A DNA stretch of 53,592 bases, from positions 1 through 53,592 of the forward strand of contig NZ_JAKIKS010000028.1 of assembly GCF_023284005.1 (NCBI RefSeq). The letters are read 5' to 3'. A program made the position numbers and the translations under genes. Under the pieces are notes generated by a model. It did no database searches, was not told the origin of the DNA, and saw nothing but the letters and a program-made list of their open reading frames with translations. This document shows positions 28,582-36,541 of this stretch, one piece after another. Numbering within the stretch: position 1 is the first letter of the stretch; the number at the start of each line of letters is the position of its first letter. The stretch comes from Shewanella surugensis. GTDB taxonomy: Bacteria > Pseudomonadota > Gammaproteobacteria > Enterobacterales > Shewanellaceae.

Positions 28582-30081
28582 ATGTTGTTTGGTAGTAGTT
28601 TGAGTGCGTTGAGTTCAACAGCGTCATCGATATGGTCATCAGTAACAAGTAGTGTATTTGGTAGTGCCTCTAACCATGAGGCGAGTGGAGTGACACAAGA
28701 GGCACCATCTCCCTTGGCTCCCTCCAATAATTCTCATTCAGGGTTTGATATTAACTCTTCTGTACCGTTATCCGTTGCATCTGTATTGACGCAGCAAACT
28801 GAAAGTGAAGAGCAAGCTGTTAATAGTCGTGTTTTTTTAGCTAATTCTCAATTGCAGCAAATGGCGCAACAACAGCCAGTAATGGATATATCAGTTATGA
28901 CATTGGCTGAGATTAAAGGAGGGACTTCCAGCTCTGTTGCTCGGTTAATGGATACGATGTTGCCGCAGCAATGTGGCACACAGTTTTCTGCTTGGTGCAT
29001 TGAGGAAGAGTTTGATAATGAACTTTTGTATGAAGGGCTGAGTGATGGCTCTGGAGATTATGAGCAGTTTGATGATATTGCGAAGCAAATGGGGATTAGC
29101 TCCCAACGTTTAGCACTTTGTTACATGAGGCTGCTTGCATCTGTATCGACATCTAATACTGAATTGATGGTGAATAATCTTAAGGCTAATGATGCTCCCT
29201 CCGTTGCTGAAATAATCGATAAAATGTTACCCTCAGAGTGTGGTTCTCTATTTTCACAGTGGTGCGAAGAAGAAGAATTTGATAATGAAGCTTTGTATAA
29301 TACGTTTACTGATGGTTCAGGTGATTATGATGATTTTGATGAGATCGCCGAAAAAATAGGGGTTAGTACTGAACGTTTAGCGCAATGTTATTCGACATTA
29401 CTGACATTAGCGAAAAAAACGGAATTGTCAGAACAAGAAGTGAGCCGATTCAACGCGCGTATGGCACCGAGCGGCATGTTAATGTCGACAAGAAGACCAA
29501 GTTCAATAGGTAATAGTGGCTTAGAAGGATATCGTGACTTTTTAACTTCCCAAAAGATTGATACGCTTATTTCTATTGGGGCAAATAGCAGTGCAACATT
29601 ACCAGATATTTTAGCAAGGGCTGGGATTACGCATATAGATGATGAAGCATTTCATATTACGGACTTCTTTAAAGAAAATGCACTCCCAGTTGAGACATTA
29701 AAAGCAGTCACTGAAAAACTTGCGATTCTTGAAGCTCAAGGGCTGAAAGTGGCTATTCATTGCGGGGCTGGAGATGGTCGATCTGGAATAGTCAAAGCTG
29801 CTTATGAATTAAGCCAATTAACTCAAGAAGAGCTGCTTGCTGTCAATAATAAAGCCACCGCCATTATACATGTCGGTGGGGTTGATGATGACGATGATGA
29901 AGATGAAGACGTGTCTGAAGCTCCTCAGGATGTTCGAGCGTTTAAAGCTGTTTGCAATGCGATTAATGGCGTTAGAGCCGAAGGTCATAGCGCTGCGATT
30001 GAACGTGAAACGGATATAAAAGCGCTTGATGCATTCTATTTGCATTTGTGCGTTCAAGCTGAAGCCGCACAAGAAAAATAA
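28582..30081 (+). CDS. Putative secreted tyrosine/dual-specificity phosphatase effector with tandem repeats
   Basis: A 499-aa protein from the ATG at 28582, which has AAGGAAAG eight bases upstream. An in-frame ATG at 28471 would add 37 residues without a site. The N-terminal ~45 residues are rich in serine and alanine, as in many type III signals. Near residue 85 it shares the VFL-x-x-S-x-L-Q-x-x-x-x-QQPV module with the neighbour at 27489. Two repeats with an 89-residue period follow (~105-285), each with MLP-x-x-CG-x-x-FS-x-WC-x-EEEFDNE and DGSGDY. The C-terminal domain (~310-499) has AIHCGAGDGRSG, a P loop with Cys394 and Arg400 (CX5R), the phosphatase active site. An acidic DDDDDEDED patch follows. 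Secretion and substrates are inferred. Confidence 0.75.
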   Translation: MLFGSSLSALSSTASSIWSSVTSSVFGSASNHEASGVTQEAPSPLAPSNNSHSGFDINSSVPLSVASVLTQQTESEEQAVNSRVFLANSQLQQMAQQQPVMDISVMTLAEIKGGTSSSVARLMDTMLPQQCGTQFSAWCIEEEFDNELLYEGLSDGSGDYEQFDDIAKQMGISSQRLALCYMRLLASVSTSNTELMVNNLKANDAPSVAEIIDKMLPSECGSLFSQWCEEEEFDNEALYNTFTDGSGDYDDFDEIAEKIGVSTERLAQCYSTLLTLAKKTELSEQEVSRFNARMAPSGMLMSTRRPSSIGNSGLEGYRDFLTSQKIDTLISIGANSSATLPDILARAGITHIDDEAFHITDFFKENALPVETLKAVTEKLAILEAQGLKVAIHCGAGDGRSGIVKAAYELSQLTQEELLAVNNKATAIIHVGGVDDDDDEDEDVSEAPQDVRAFKAVCNAINGVRAEGHSAAIERETDIKALDAFYLHLCVQAEAAQEK

Positions 30082-30118
30082 CGGATATATTATTTAGTTA
30101 GAGCGGCATGAATAAAAC

Positions 30119-30148
30119 GCGGTTCAATTAAGTGGAACCGCATTTTTT
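30119..30148. terminator. Terminator between the phosphatase-like gene and the convergent effector-like gene
   Basis: GCGGTTC (30119-30125) and GAACCGC (30135-30141) with a nine-base loop, then ATTTTTTAT. AAAA precedes the stem, so it may also serve the minus-strand gene ending at 30162. Confidence 0.8.
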
Positions 30149-30161
30149 ATGTTATTGGTTT

Positions 30162-30596
30162 TTAAATGAAGAATCTAAATGAACAGGAACGATCACCATT
30201 TTCATTTTTAATTTCATATCGTTGCAGGTTATTTTCTTCATCTTGAGTAATGCTAAATAGCCCGTTACGGGCCCCAGCGAGCTGCTGGAGTGTTTCAAAA
30301 GCTGTTTTTACTTCATTTTTTGTTAATTCGTGAGTATGGCTGGTATAACCAGAATCGGTATAATAATCAACATAATCGCTTTTAATGGCAAAATATTGTG
30401 CATCTGCTCTGTATAAGGTGAGTAGCGCTTCTTTAGCCTCAACTTTATGAGTATTGCAAAACCAGTCTTTTATACTGTCCCATGCTTTTTCAAAGCCATC
30501 ATAACTATCCTTATTGCCTAACCTATTTAGTTCAGCACCACTGATTTTTACGGTAATTTCTTGGCCTAAAAATTGACCTGATGTTATTCCAATCAT
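30162..30596 (-). CDS. Stand-alone SPI-2-effector-type N-terminal domain protein (3 of 3)
   Basis: A 144-aa paralogue of the genes at 23897 and 26112. The start MIGITSGQFLGQEI with IS-x-AEL-x-x-L is followed by the core AWDSIKDWFCNTHKVEAKEAL (about residues 38-58), the closest of the three to the W-E-K-I-x-x-F-F / T-H-x-x-E-A pattern of Salmonella effectors. AFETLQQLAGA and a final beta segment follow. It converges on the phosphatase-like gene and shares its terminator. Upstream, GGCTAATATCAAG (from 30657) is a weaker version of the GGATATCAA block. The ribosome site is poor, so translation strength is uncertain. Confidence 0.75.
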   Translation of the reverse strand: MIGITSGQFLGQEITVKISGAELNRLGNKDSYDGFEKAWDSIKDWFCNTHKVEAKEALLTLYRADAQYFAIKSDYVDYYTDSGYTSHTHELTKNEVKTAFETLQQLAGARNGLFSITQDEENNLQRYEIKNENGDRSCSFRFFI

Positions 30597-30754
30597 AGTA
30601 AGTTTGTCTTTATATTATTAGTTATTGATCTAACTATCATAAATGTTTTGATTATGGGCTAATATCAAGAAAAACGTTTTCTATAACAACATGAGTTAGA
30701 CCTAAGTCGATTTTTATATTTTGTTCATTATGGCTCAAATACTTCACTGAATAA

Positions 30755-30822
30755 TTGGCAATCAAGTTTCGTTTCACTATAATGCATCTTTCGAATCGAA
30801 ACTTAAGTGAAACTTATAGTGA
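30755..30822 (+). promoter_or_regulatory. Promoter and probable operator of the deoR-type gene
   Basis: TTGGCA (30755-30760), a 17-bp spacer and TATAAT (30778-30783) form a near-consensus sigma70 promoter. GTTTC occurs at 30766 and 30771 between the hexamers, and GAAAC at 30798 and 30809 downstream. TCACTATAA (30774-30782) is exactly mirrored by TTATAGTGA (30814-30822). The repeats straddle the start point, as expected for autorepression by the DeoR-type product. Confidence 0.75.
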
Positions 30823-30831
30823 GCAAGAGCA

Positions 30832-31605
30832 ATGAACAAACGTAATACTCAACAGAGACGACATAGCATTATTAACTTGCTCAATGAGCAAGGTGAGGTC
30901 AGTGTTGAGGCGTTATCGGCTTGTTTTGAAACCTCTGAGGTCACTATTCGAAAAGATTTGGCCACGCTAGAAAAAAGTGGTTTATTGCTGAGACGTTATG
31001 GTGGCGCTGTGGCCGTACCCAATGAAGTGTCTTCGCCTTTTACGGCGAAGTTATCGGCCAATAAGCTATCCATTGCTAAGGCCGCCGCGTCGTTAATACA
31101 AGATCATCATCGCATTTTGATTGACAGTGGCACCACCACAGCAGGCTTAATTCCGTTATTAAATGATAAACGGGGTTTATTGGTGATGACCAACTCTTTG
31201 CAATTGGCGAATGCTATCCGTGAATTAGAGAATGAGCCGACGTTATTAATGACGGGAGGCACTTGGGATCCTCACTCAGAGTCGTTTCAAGGGCAAGTGG
31301 CTGAGCAAGTGTTGCGCTCTTATAACTTCGACCAGTTATTTATTGGTGCCGATGGCATTAGTTTGGAGCGAGGCACGACCACCTTTAATGAACTCACCGG
31401 ATTAAGCCAAGTGATGGCGGAAGTCTCCCGTGAAGTGATTGTCATGCTCGAATCTGACAAACTGGGGCGGCGCATTCCCAATGTCGAATTATCGTGGGAC
31501 AAAATAGATGTGTTTGTTACTGATGACAACATTGATGCAGCAGTGGTTGAGACCATCAGCAAGCATGGCGTAAGGGTGTTGTTGGCCCCTTATGTGACTG
31601 AATAA
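30832..31605 (+). CDS. DeoR-family transcription regulator, probable regulator of glmS
   Basis: A 257-aa regulator. The N-terminal DeoR winged helix is RRHSIINLLNEQGEVSVEAL, then TSEVTIRKDLATLEKSGLLLRRYGGA (about residues 8-60). The sugar-phosphate sensing domain has LIDSGTTTAGLIP, VMTNSLQLANA, LMTGG and FIGADGIS. This family normally binds phosphorylated sugars. Here amino-sugar phosphates are likely ligands, because the gene is 79 bp upstream of glmS on the same strand with no terminator between. A strong promoter with symmetric GTTTC/GAAAC repeats precedes it. Confidence 0.9.
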   Translation: MNKRNTQQRRHSIINLLNEQGEVSVEALSACFETSEVTIRKDLATLEKSGLLLRRYGGAVAVPNEVSSPFTAKLSANKLSIAKAAASLIQDHHRILIDSGTTTAGLIPLLNDKRGLLVMTNSLQLANAIRELENEPTLLMTGGTWDPHSESFQGQVAEQVLRSYNFDQLFIGADGISLERGTTTFNELTGLSQVMAEVSREVIVMLESDKLGRRIPNVELSWDKIDVFVTDDNIDAAVVETISKHGVRVLLAPYVTE

Positions 31606-31684
31606 CGCATTAGGACGGATCAGAATAAATAGCTGTCCATCTTAATCAATTTTAAATGATGCTTAAATGAGCTAGGAAAATATT

Positions 31685-33514
31685 ATGTGTGGAATTGTTG
31701 GCGCGGTAGCGCAAAGGGATGTGGCTGAAATTTTAGTTGAAGGATTAAAACGTCTAGAATATCGCGGTTATGACTCTGCAGGTGTTGCTGTACTGCAAGA
31801 TGGAGAGCTAAAACGTACTCGCCGTTTAGGTAAAGTACAAGAATTATCAGCGGCACTGGATATTGACCCCTTAACGGGGGGAACGGGTATCGCGCATACT
31901 CGCTGGGCGACGCATGGTGAGCCCAGTGAGCGAAATGCGCATCCTCATCAGAGTGAAGGTGACATTGCCGTGGTACATAACGGTATCATTGAAAATCATA
32001 ATAAACTGCGTGAAATGCTGAAAGGTGAAGGTTATGAGTTCAGCTCCGATACCGATACCGAAGTGATCTGTCATTTAGTTAATCACGAGCTTAAGAGTCA
32101 TGATACCTTGCTTAGTGCTGTTCAAGCCAGTGTTAAGCAGCTTGAAGGTGCTTATGGCACTGTGGTTATCGATCGCCGCGATGCAAGCCGTATGGTGGTG
32201 GCACGTTCTGGCAGTCCATTGGTGATAGGTTTCGGTTTAGGGGAAAATTTTGTCGCTTCCGATCAGCTGGCATTGTTACCTGTGACCCGTTCATTCGCCT
32301 TCTTAGAAGAAGGGGATGTGGCTGAGGTGACGCGCCGCGAAGTGATGATTTTTGATCTTGACGGTAACTTTGTCGAGCGTGAAATTAAAGAATCTGAAGT
32401 GACGCATGATGCGGGCGATAAAGGCGAATATCGTCATTATATGCTCAAAGAGATCTACGAGCAGCCACGTGCCATCGCGCATACATTAGAAGGGCGTATT
32501 GCTGGCGGTCAGGTATTGGACTCGGCGTTCGGTAAAAATGCCGCTGAATTCTTAAAAGATATCCAACATGTACAAATTATTGCCTGTGGAACCAGTTACC
32601 ATGCTGGCATGGCGGCGCGTTATTGGTTAGAAGATTGGGCGGGCGTGTCATGTAACGTCGAAATAGCCTCTGAGTTCAGATATCGCAAGTCACATTTATT
32701 CCCCAACAGTCTGCTTATCACCATTTCACAGTCGGGTGAAACCGCCGATACGTTAGCAGCGCTGCGTCTGGCAAAAGACATGGGCTATAAAGCGACATTG
32801 ACCATTTGTAATTCGCCGGGCTCATCACTGGTGCGTGAGTCCGATATGGCGTATATGATGAAAGCGGGCGCTGAAATTGGTGTCGCATCGACTAAAGCCT
32901 TCACGGTGCAATTAGCCGGGTTGCTGATGCTAACCGCCGCTATTGGTCGCTATAATGGCATGTCTGAGACGATGCAAACGCAGATCACTCAAAGCTTATT
33001 ATCCATGCCAGCGAAAGTGGAACAAGCATTAGGATTAGATGAGGCGATTGCCGAACTGGCGGAAGATTTTGCCGATAAGCAACATGCCTTATTTTTAGGT
33101 CGTGGCGATCAATATCCGATTGCGATGGAAGGGGCGCTTAAGTTGAAAGAGATCTCCTACATCCACGCAGAAGCTTATGCGTCTGGTGAACTAAAACATG
33201 GCCCGTTAGCGCTGATCGATGCTGATATGCCTGTGATCGTCGTCGCGCCCAATAATGAATTACTAGAAAAACTCAAATCGAATGTTGAAGAAGTGCGCGC
33301 CCGAGGCGGCCTTATGTATGTGTTTGCCGATGTCAATGCTGAATTTGAGTCTGATGACACCATGAAGGTGATCCCTATTCCTCATTGCGATGAGTTTATG
33401 GCGCCGCTCATTTACACCATCCCCTTGCAATTATTGTCATATCATGTGGCACTCATTAAAGGTACCGATGTGGATCAGCCTAGAAACTTGGCTAAGTCGG
33501 TGACAGTGGAGTAG
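31685..33514 (+). CDS. glmS: Glutamine-fructose-6-phosphate aminotransferase (isomerizing) GlmS
   Basis: A 609-aa cytoplasmic enzyme forming glucosamine-6-phosphate from fructose-6-phosphate and glutamine, the entry step to UDP-GlcNAc. The N-terminal glutaminase starts [10 protein letters not shown] with Cys2 as nucleophile after Met removal. Two SIS isomerase domains follow ([53 protein letters not shown]). It ends [13 protein letters not shown], the codons that form the TnsD recognition site of attTn7. The coding sequence is intact, and the transposon sits 25 bp past its stop. AGGAAAA precedes the ATG. Confidence 0.98.
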   Translation: MCGIVGAVAQRDVAEILVEGLKRLEYRGYDSAGVAVLQDGELKRTRRLGKVQELSAALDIDPLTGGTGIAHTRWATHGEPSERNAHPHQSEGDIAVVHNGIIENHNKLREMLKGEGYEFSSDTDTEVICHLVNHELKSHDTLLSAVQASVKQLEGAYGTVVIDRRDASRMVVARSGSPLVIGFGLGENFVASDQLALLPVTRSFAFLEEGDVAEVTRREVMIFDLDGNFVEREIKESEVTHDAGDKGEYRHYMLKEIYEQPRAIAHTLEGRIAGGQVLDSAFGKNAAEFLKDIQHVQIIACGTSYHAGMAARYWLEDWAGVSCNVEIASEFRYRKSHLFPNSLLITISQSGETADTLAALRLAKDMGYKATLTICNSPGSSLVRESDMAYMMKAGAEIGVASTKAFTVQLAGLLMLTAAIGRYNGMSETMQTQITQSLLSMPAKVEQALGLDEAIAELAEDFADKQHALFLGRGDQYPIAMEGALKLKEISYIHAEAYASGELKHGPLALIDADMPVIVVAPNNELLEKLKSNVEEVRARGGLMYVFADVNAEFESDDTMKVIPIPHCDEFMAPLIYTIPLQLLSYHVALIKGTDVDQPRNLAKSVTVE

Positions 33515-33539
33515 GAATATCTATTTGTATTTATCAAAT
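33476..33539 (+). other. attTn7 site with left copy of the target duplication
   Basis: The last codons of glmS (33476-33514) match the TnsD-binding region used by Tn7. The insertion point is 25 bp past the stop. CAAAT at 33535-33539 abuts the element end TGTGGG and is repeated at 53461-53465. Confidence 0.93.
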
Positions 33540-33603
33540 TGTGGGTTAACAATAAAATTGTTACCTACACAATATAGTTGTTAACTTTACAATTTAGTTG
33601 TTA
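33540..33603 (+). repeat. Tns-proximal (right-type) transposon end with three TnsB-type sites
   Basis: ACAATAAAATTGTTA (33549-33563), ACAATATAGTTGTTA (33569-33583) and ACAATTTAGTTGTTA (33589-33603) repeat with an exact 20-bp period, two helical turns, directly behind the terminal TGTGGG. Closely packed sites are characteristic of the Tn7 right end. The promoter of tnsA must lie in or just after this region, so TnsB could repress its own operon. Confidence 0.92.
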
Positions 33604-33657
33604 ATTATTGCCATCTGAGCTACTTTTAAAATAAGTCAGTTTAGATGGCATTTTACT

Positions 33658-34482
33658 ATGGGTAAGAAACAGTACTGGAACTCTGAGGTTAAAAATCGAC
33701 GTTGGATTAAAGAAGGTCGAGGTCAAGGCACCGGAGCAGACTATAAACCATGGCTTACCGTTCGAGATGTAGCTTCAGAAGGACGGTCTCATCGTGTTTT
33801 TGGACACATTTCTCAACGAACCCATCATCTACTATCTGATCTAGAGCTTGCAACATTTCTTCTGCTTCAATGGCGTTCAACTACTATAGATATTCGAGAA
33901 CAATTCCCCCTCGATCGTGCAGTGACGCTGGATATCAGTAAACGATTAGGAATAGAACATCCAAACCATCACGGGGTGGAGCAATATATGAGTAGTGATT
34001 TTGTTGTCGATACTGAAGAAAAAGATAGGCGGCGATTTGCCATTCAGGTTAAAGCGACTGAAGCCTTTAGTGACTCTAGAACAATTGAAAAGCTTGAGAT
34101 TGAAAGTCAATATTGGCGTGAGAAAGGAGTACCTTTTTTTTGGGTCACTGAAAATCAGATTCCTCCAATTGTATTTGAGAATATCAACCTTCTTTATAAT
34201 CATATTGACGATGACACCGGTCAGAATAATCTCTTAGTTCAATTAGACGTTTTTAGTAAACATATACGACAGAGTGAAAACCTGAGGGTTAAAGAGTTAT
34301 GTATGAAACTCGACGCTTCCTATGATCATGAACCTGGTGAGGCTTTATATCAAATTAAACGATTGCTTGCACATCGCTATTTTCATTTTGATATAACTAA
34401 ACCATTTACAGAGCTAAGGTGTTCTGACATAACAGCTGAAACTTTCAATGCTTTGCAGGAGGGTTGGCGTGTTTCAAGTTAA
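33658..34482 (+). CDS. tnsA: Tn7 transposase subunit TnsA (endonuclease)
   Basis: A 274-aa restriction-enzyme-like endonuclease that cuts the 5' ends of the transposon, allowing cut-and-paste movement together with TnsB. N-terminal features are IKEGRGQGTGADYKPWLTV and RTHHLLSDLELATFLLLQW. The catalytic residues of Tn7 TnsA are at identical numbers: Glu63, Asp114 (MSSDFVVD), Gln130 and Lys132 (FAIQVK). The C-terminal part binds TnsC. Length is one residue from Tn7 TnsA. The ATG lies 118 bp inside the transposon end. tnsB starts 14 bases before its stop. Confidence 0.97.
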   Translation: MGKKQYWNSEVKNRRWIKEGRGQGTGADYKPWLTVRDVASEGRSHRVFGHISQRTHHLLSDLELATFLLLQWRSTTIDIREQFPLDRAVTLDISKRLGIEHPNHHGVEQYMSSDFVVDTEEKDRRRFAIQVKATEAFSDSRTIEKLEIESQYWREKGVPFFWVTENQIPPIVFENINLLYNHIDDDTGQNNLLVQLDVFSKHIRQSENLRVKELCMKLDASYDHEPGEALYQIKRLLAHRYFHFDITKPFTELRCSDITAETFNALQEGWRVSS

Positions 34483-36541
34483 CGAGGTTATCAAGCTAGA
34501 AGACAAGCTTTATAGAGTGCTTGTAACTACAAATACGCATGCTGTATGGATTTCCCTTGAAGATCAAAAGGCATTCCCAGATCTTGTTGAGCTTTCACAA
34601 CTCGAAGATCTTTTATTAGAAGAAAAGCTAACTCGCGTTGACGATCCATTTGAATATATAGTAAACCTCTTGCCTGAACCTGACTCCAAAGAAGCAACAA
34701 TTAGAAATAGAAATTATCAAATCATAAAACCGCTTGTAGAAGATCCTAATTTTTATATAAAAAAAGTTCGAGCAAAACATGTAGCGACTATTCTCGAATC
34801 TGGTGAAATATCAAGGCCATACCTTTATAAGTTGATTCGTCGTTATTGGCAAAGAGGACAGGTTTCCAATACCTTATTGCCTGATTACAGGAATTCTGGA
34901 GCGAAAGGTCAGAAACGGGTTGCTAATGACAAAAAGCTCGGCCGTCCAAGAAAAATTATGGAGGGAACTGGTGCCTTGGTAGATGAGCCAACTGAAAAAC
35001 TATTTCGAATAATTATTGATAAATATATTTTCAATAAACAATTCTCTATTGCTCGTGCACATCGTAAATTCAAAGGTCTTTATGACAACATATTTCCTGG
35101 TGTACCTGAATCAGAAAAACCAACAAAACGCCAATTAAGCTACTTCTTAGATCGTGAATACAAGAGTGTAGATAAAATCAAGGCTGGTGTATCGGATATT
35201 ATTTATAAAAAAGATGTCCGCCCTTTGCATAGTACTGCAACAATTCAAGCTTTAGGGCCTGGTTCTCGTTATGAGATAGATGCCACCATTGCAGACGTAA
35301 TATTAGTATCAGATCATGATAGAAATCAGCCTGTCGGGCGACCTACTGTATATATTGTAATTGATGTTTTTTCTAGGCTAATTGTTGGCTGGTACATCGG
35401 TTTTGAAAACCCGTCTTACGTAGCTGCAATACAATCACTTTATTTGGCATTAAATGACAAAAAGCATTTATTTAAAGATTTGGAGATTGAAACTGATAAT
35501 TTTTCTTGGCCTACCCCTGGTTTACCAGAAGCCATACTTGCTGATAGAGGCGAACTTATCGGTCATCAAATTGAAGGTTTAGAATCAAGTTACAGAGTTC
35601 GAATCGAAAATACGCCCCCGTATAGAGGAGATGCAAAAGGAATTGTCGAACAAAGGTTTAGAACGCTACAGGCAGAATTCAAAAAATTTACGCCTGGAGA
35701 AGTAATTGGCCCAACAGTAAGAAAGAGGGGCGGTAAGAACTATTGGCTTGATGGGAAGTTAACTATTTCAGAGTTTACCGAAATCATAGTTTCATCTATT
35801 GTGATGAGAAATTTTGTAGATCCTATGTCAAAGTATGATCGAGCAAAAGATATGCCTGCGGATTTACCTTCAATACCTATTCATCTTTGGAACTGGGGCC
35901 TTCAAAATAGGACCGGACGGTTACGTAAAGCTAATGCGGAATCGGTGCGTATTGCATTATTGCCCAGAGATCAAGCTAGTGTGTCAGCGCAAGGTATATG
36001 TATATTTGGGGTTTATTACTCCGGACCTGAAATTGTTGAACTTGGCTGGATGCATCGTTCGGACAAATCAACCAGGCCTAAAAAAGTTGAGGTAGCTTTC
36101 GACCCAAACTTTGCTGATGAGATTTATTTATTTCATACCGTAGGAAGTCGAGATCACTGGGTATGTCGCATTACTGATTTATCGCGGGAGTTTAGAGGGC
36201 AAACATTTTGGGAAGTTTGGCGAAAACAGAAACAGATCAAGATGCAGGGATCGAAAGATCAGCTACACGCTGACAAACTTCGAAAGCATCATGAAACTCG
36301 TGTAGAAGACATTATTTCGTCGGCAATTAAGCAAACCCCGAAACAGACTGCTACAAATGTAGATCGTATGAAAGGAGTTAGTCATGCTAGGTCTGATCAG
36401 CTTGCTAAAGAACGGGAATTGCGCCGACCGAAAAGACCAGAACGCCAGCAAACAGGAAAGATAGTTCATATAACTACGCCTGAAGATAGTGATGAATACC
36501 CTGATTTTGAAGATGAGTTGTTTGATGGTGGAGACTCTTGA
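34469..36541 (+). CDS. tnsB: Tn7 transposase subunit TnsB (DDE transposase)
   Basis: A 690-aa DDE transposase that binds the end repeats and joins 3' ends to the target. The GTG at 34469 is chosen because AGGAGG lies six bases upstream and the product then begins VFQVNEVIKL, as Tn7 TnsB does. An upstream frame extension has no site. N-terminal HTH domains bind DNA (KLIRRYWQRGQ, about 120). The catalytic core has Asp271 (YEIDATIAD), Asp359 (LADRGEL) and Glu394 (GIVEQRF), two less than the Tn7 numbers 273, 361 and 396. The basic C-terminus contacts TnsA/TnsC. It overlaps tnsC by one base. Confidence 0.97.
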   Translation: MFQVNEVIKLEDKLYRVLVTTNTHAVWISLEDQKAFPDLVELSQLEDLLLEEKLTRVDDPFEYIVNLLPEPDSKEATIRNRNYQIIKPLVEDPNFYIKKVRAKHVATILESGEISRPYLYKLIRRYWQRGQVSNTLLPDYRNSGAKGQKRVANDKKLGRPRKIMEGTGALVDEPTEKLFRIIIDKYIFNKQFSIARAHRKFKGLYDNIFPGVPESEKPTKRQLSYFLDREYKSVDKIKAGVSDIIYKKDVRPLHSTATIQALGPGSRYEIDATIADVILVSDHDRNQPVGRPTVYIVIDVFSRLIVGWYIGFENPSYVAAIQSLYLALNDKKHLFKDLEIETDNFSWPTPGLPEAILADRGELIGHQIEGLESSYRVRIENTPPYRGDAKGIVEQRFRTLQAEFKKFTPGEVIGPTVRKRGGKNYWLDGKLTISEFTEIIVSSIVMRNFVDPMSKYDRAKDMPADLPSIPIHLWNWGLQNRTGRLRKANAESVRIALLPRDQASVSAQGICIFGVYYSGPEIVELGWMHRSDKSTRPKKVEVAFDPNFADEIYLFHTVGSRDHWVCRITDLSREFRGQTFWEVWRKQKQIKMQGSKDQLHADKLRKHHETRVEDIISSAIKQTPKQTATNVDRMKGVSHARSDQLAKERELRRPKRPERQQTGKIVHITTPEDSDEYPDFEDELFDGGDS

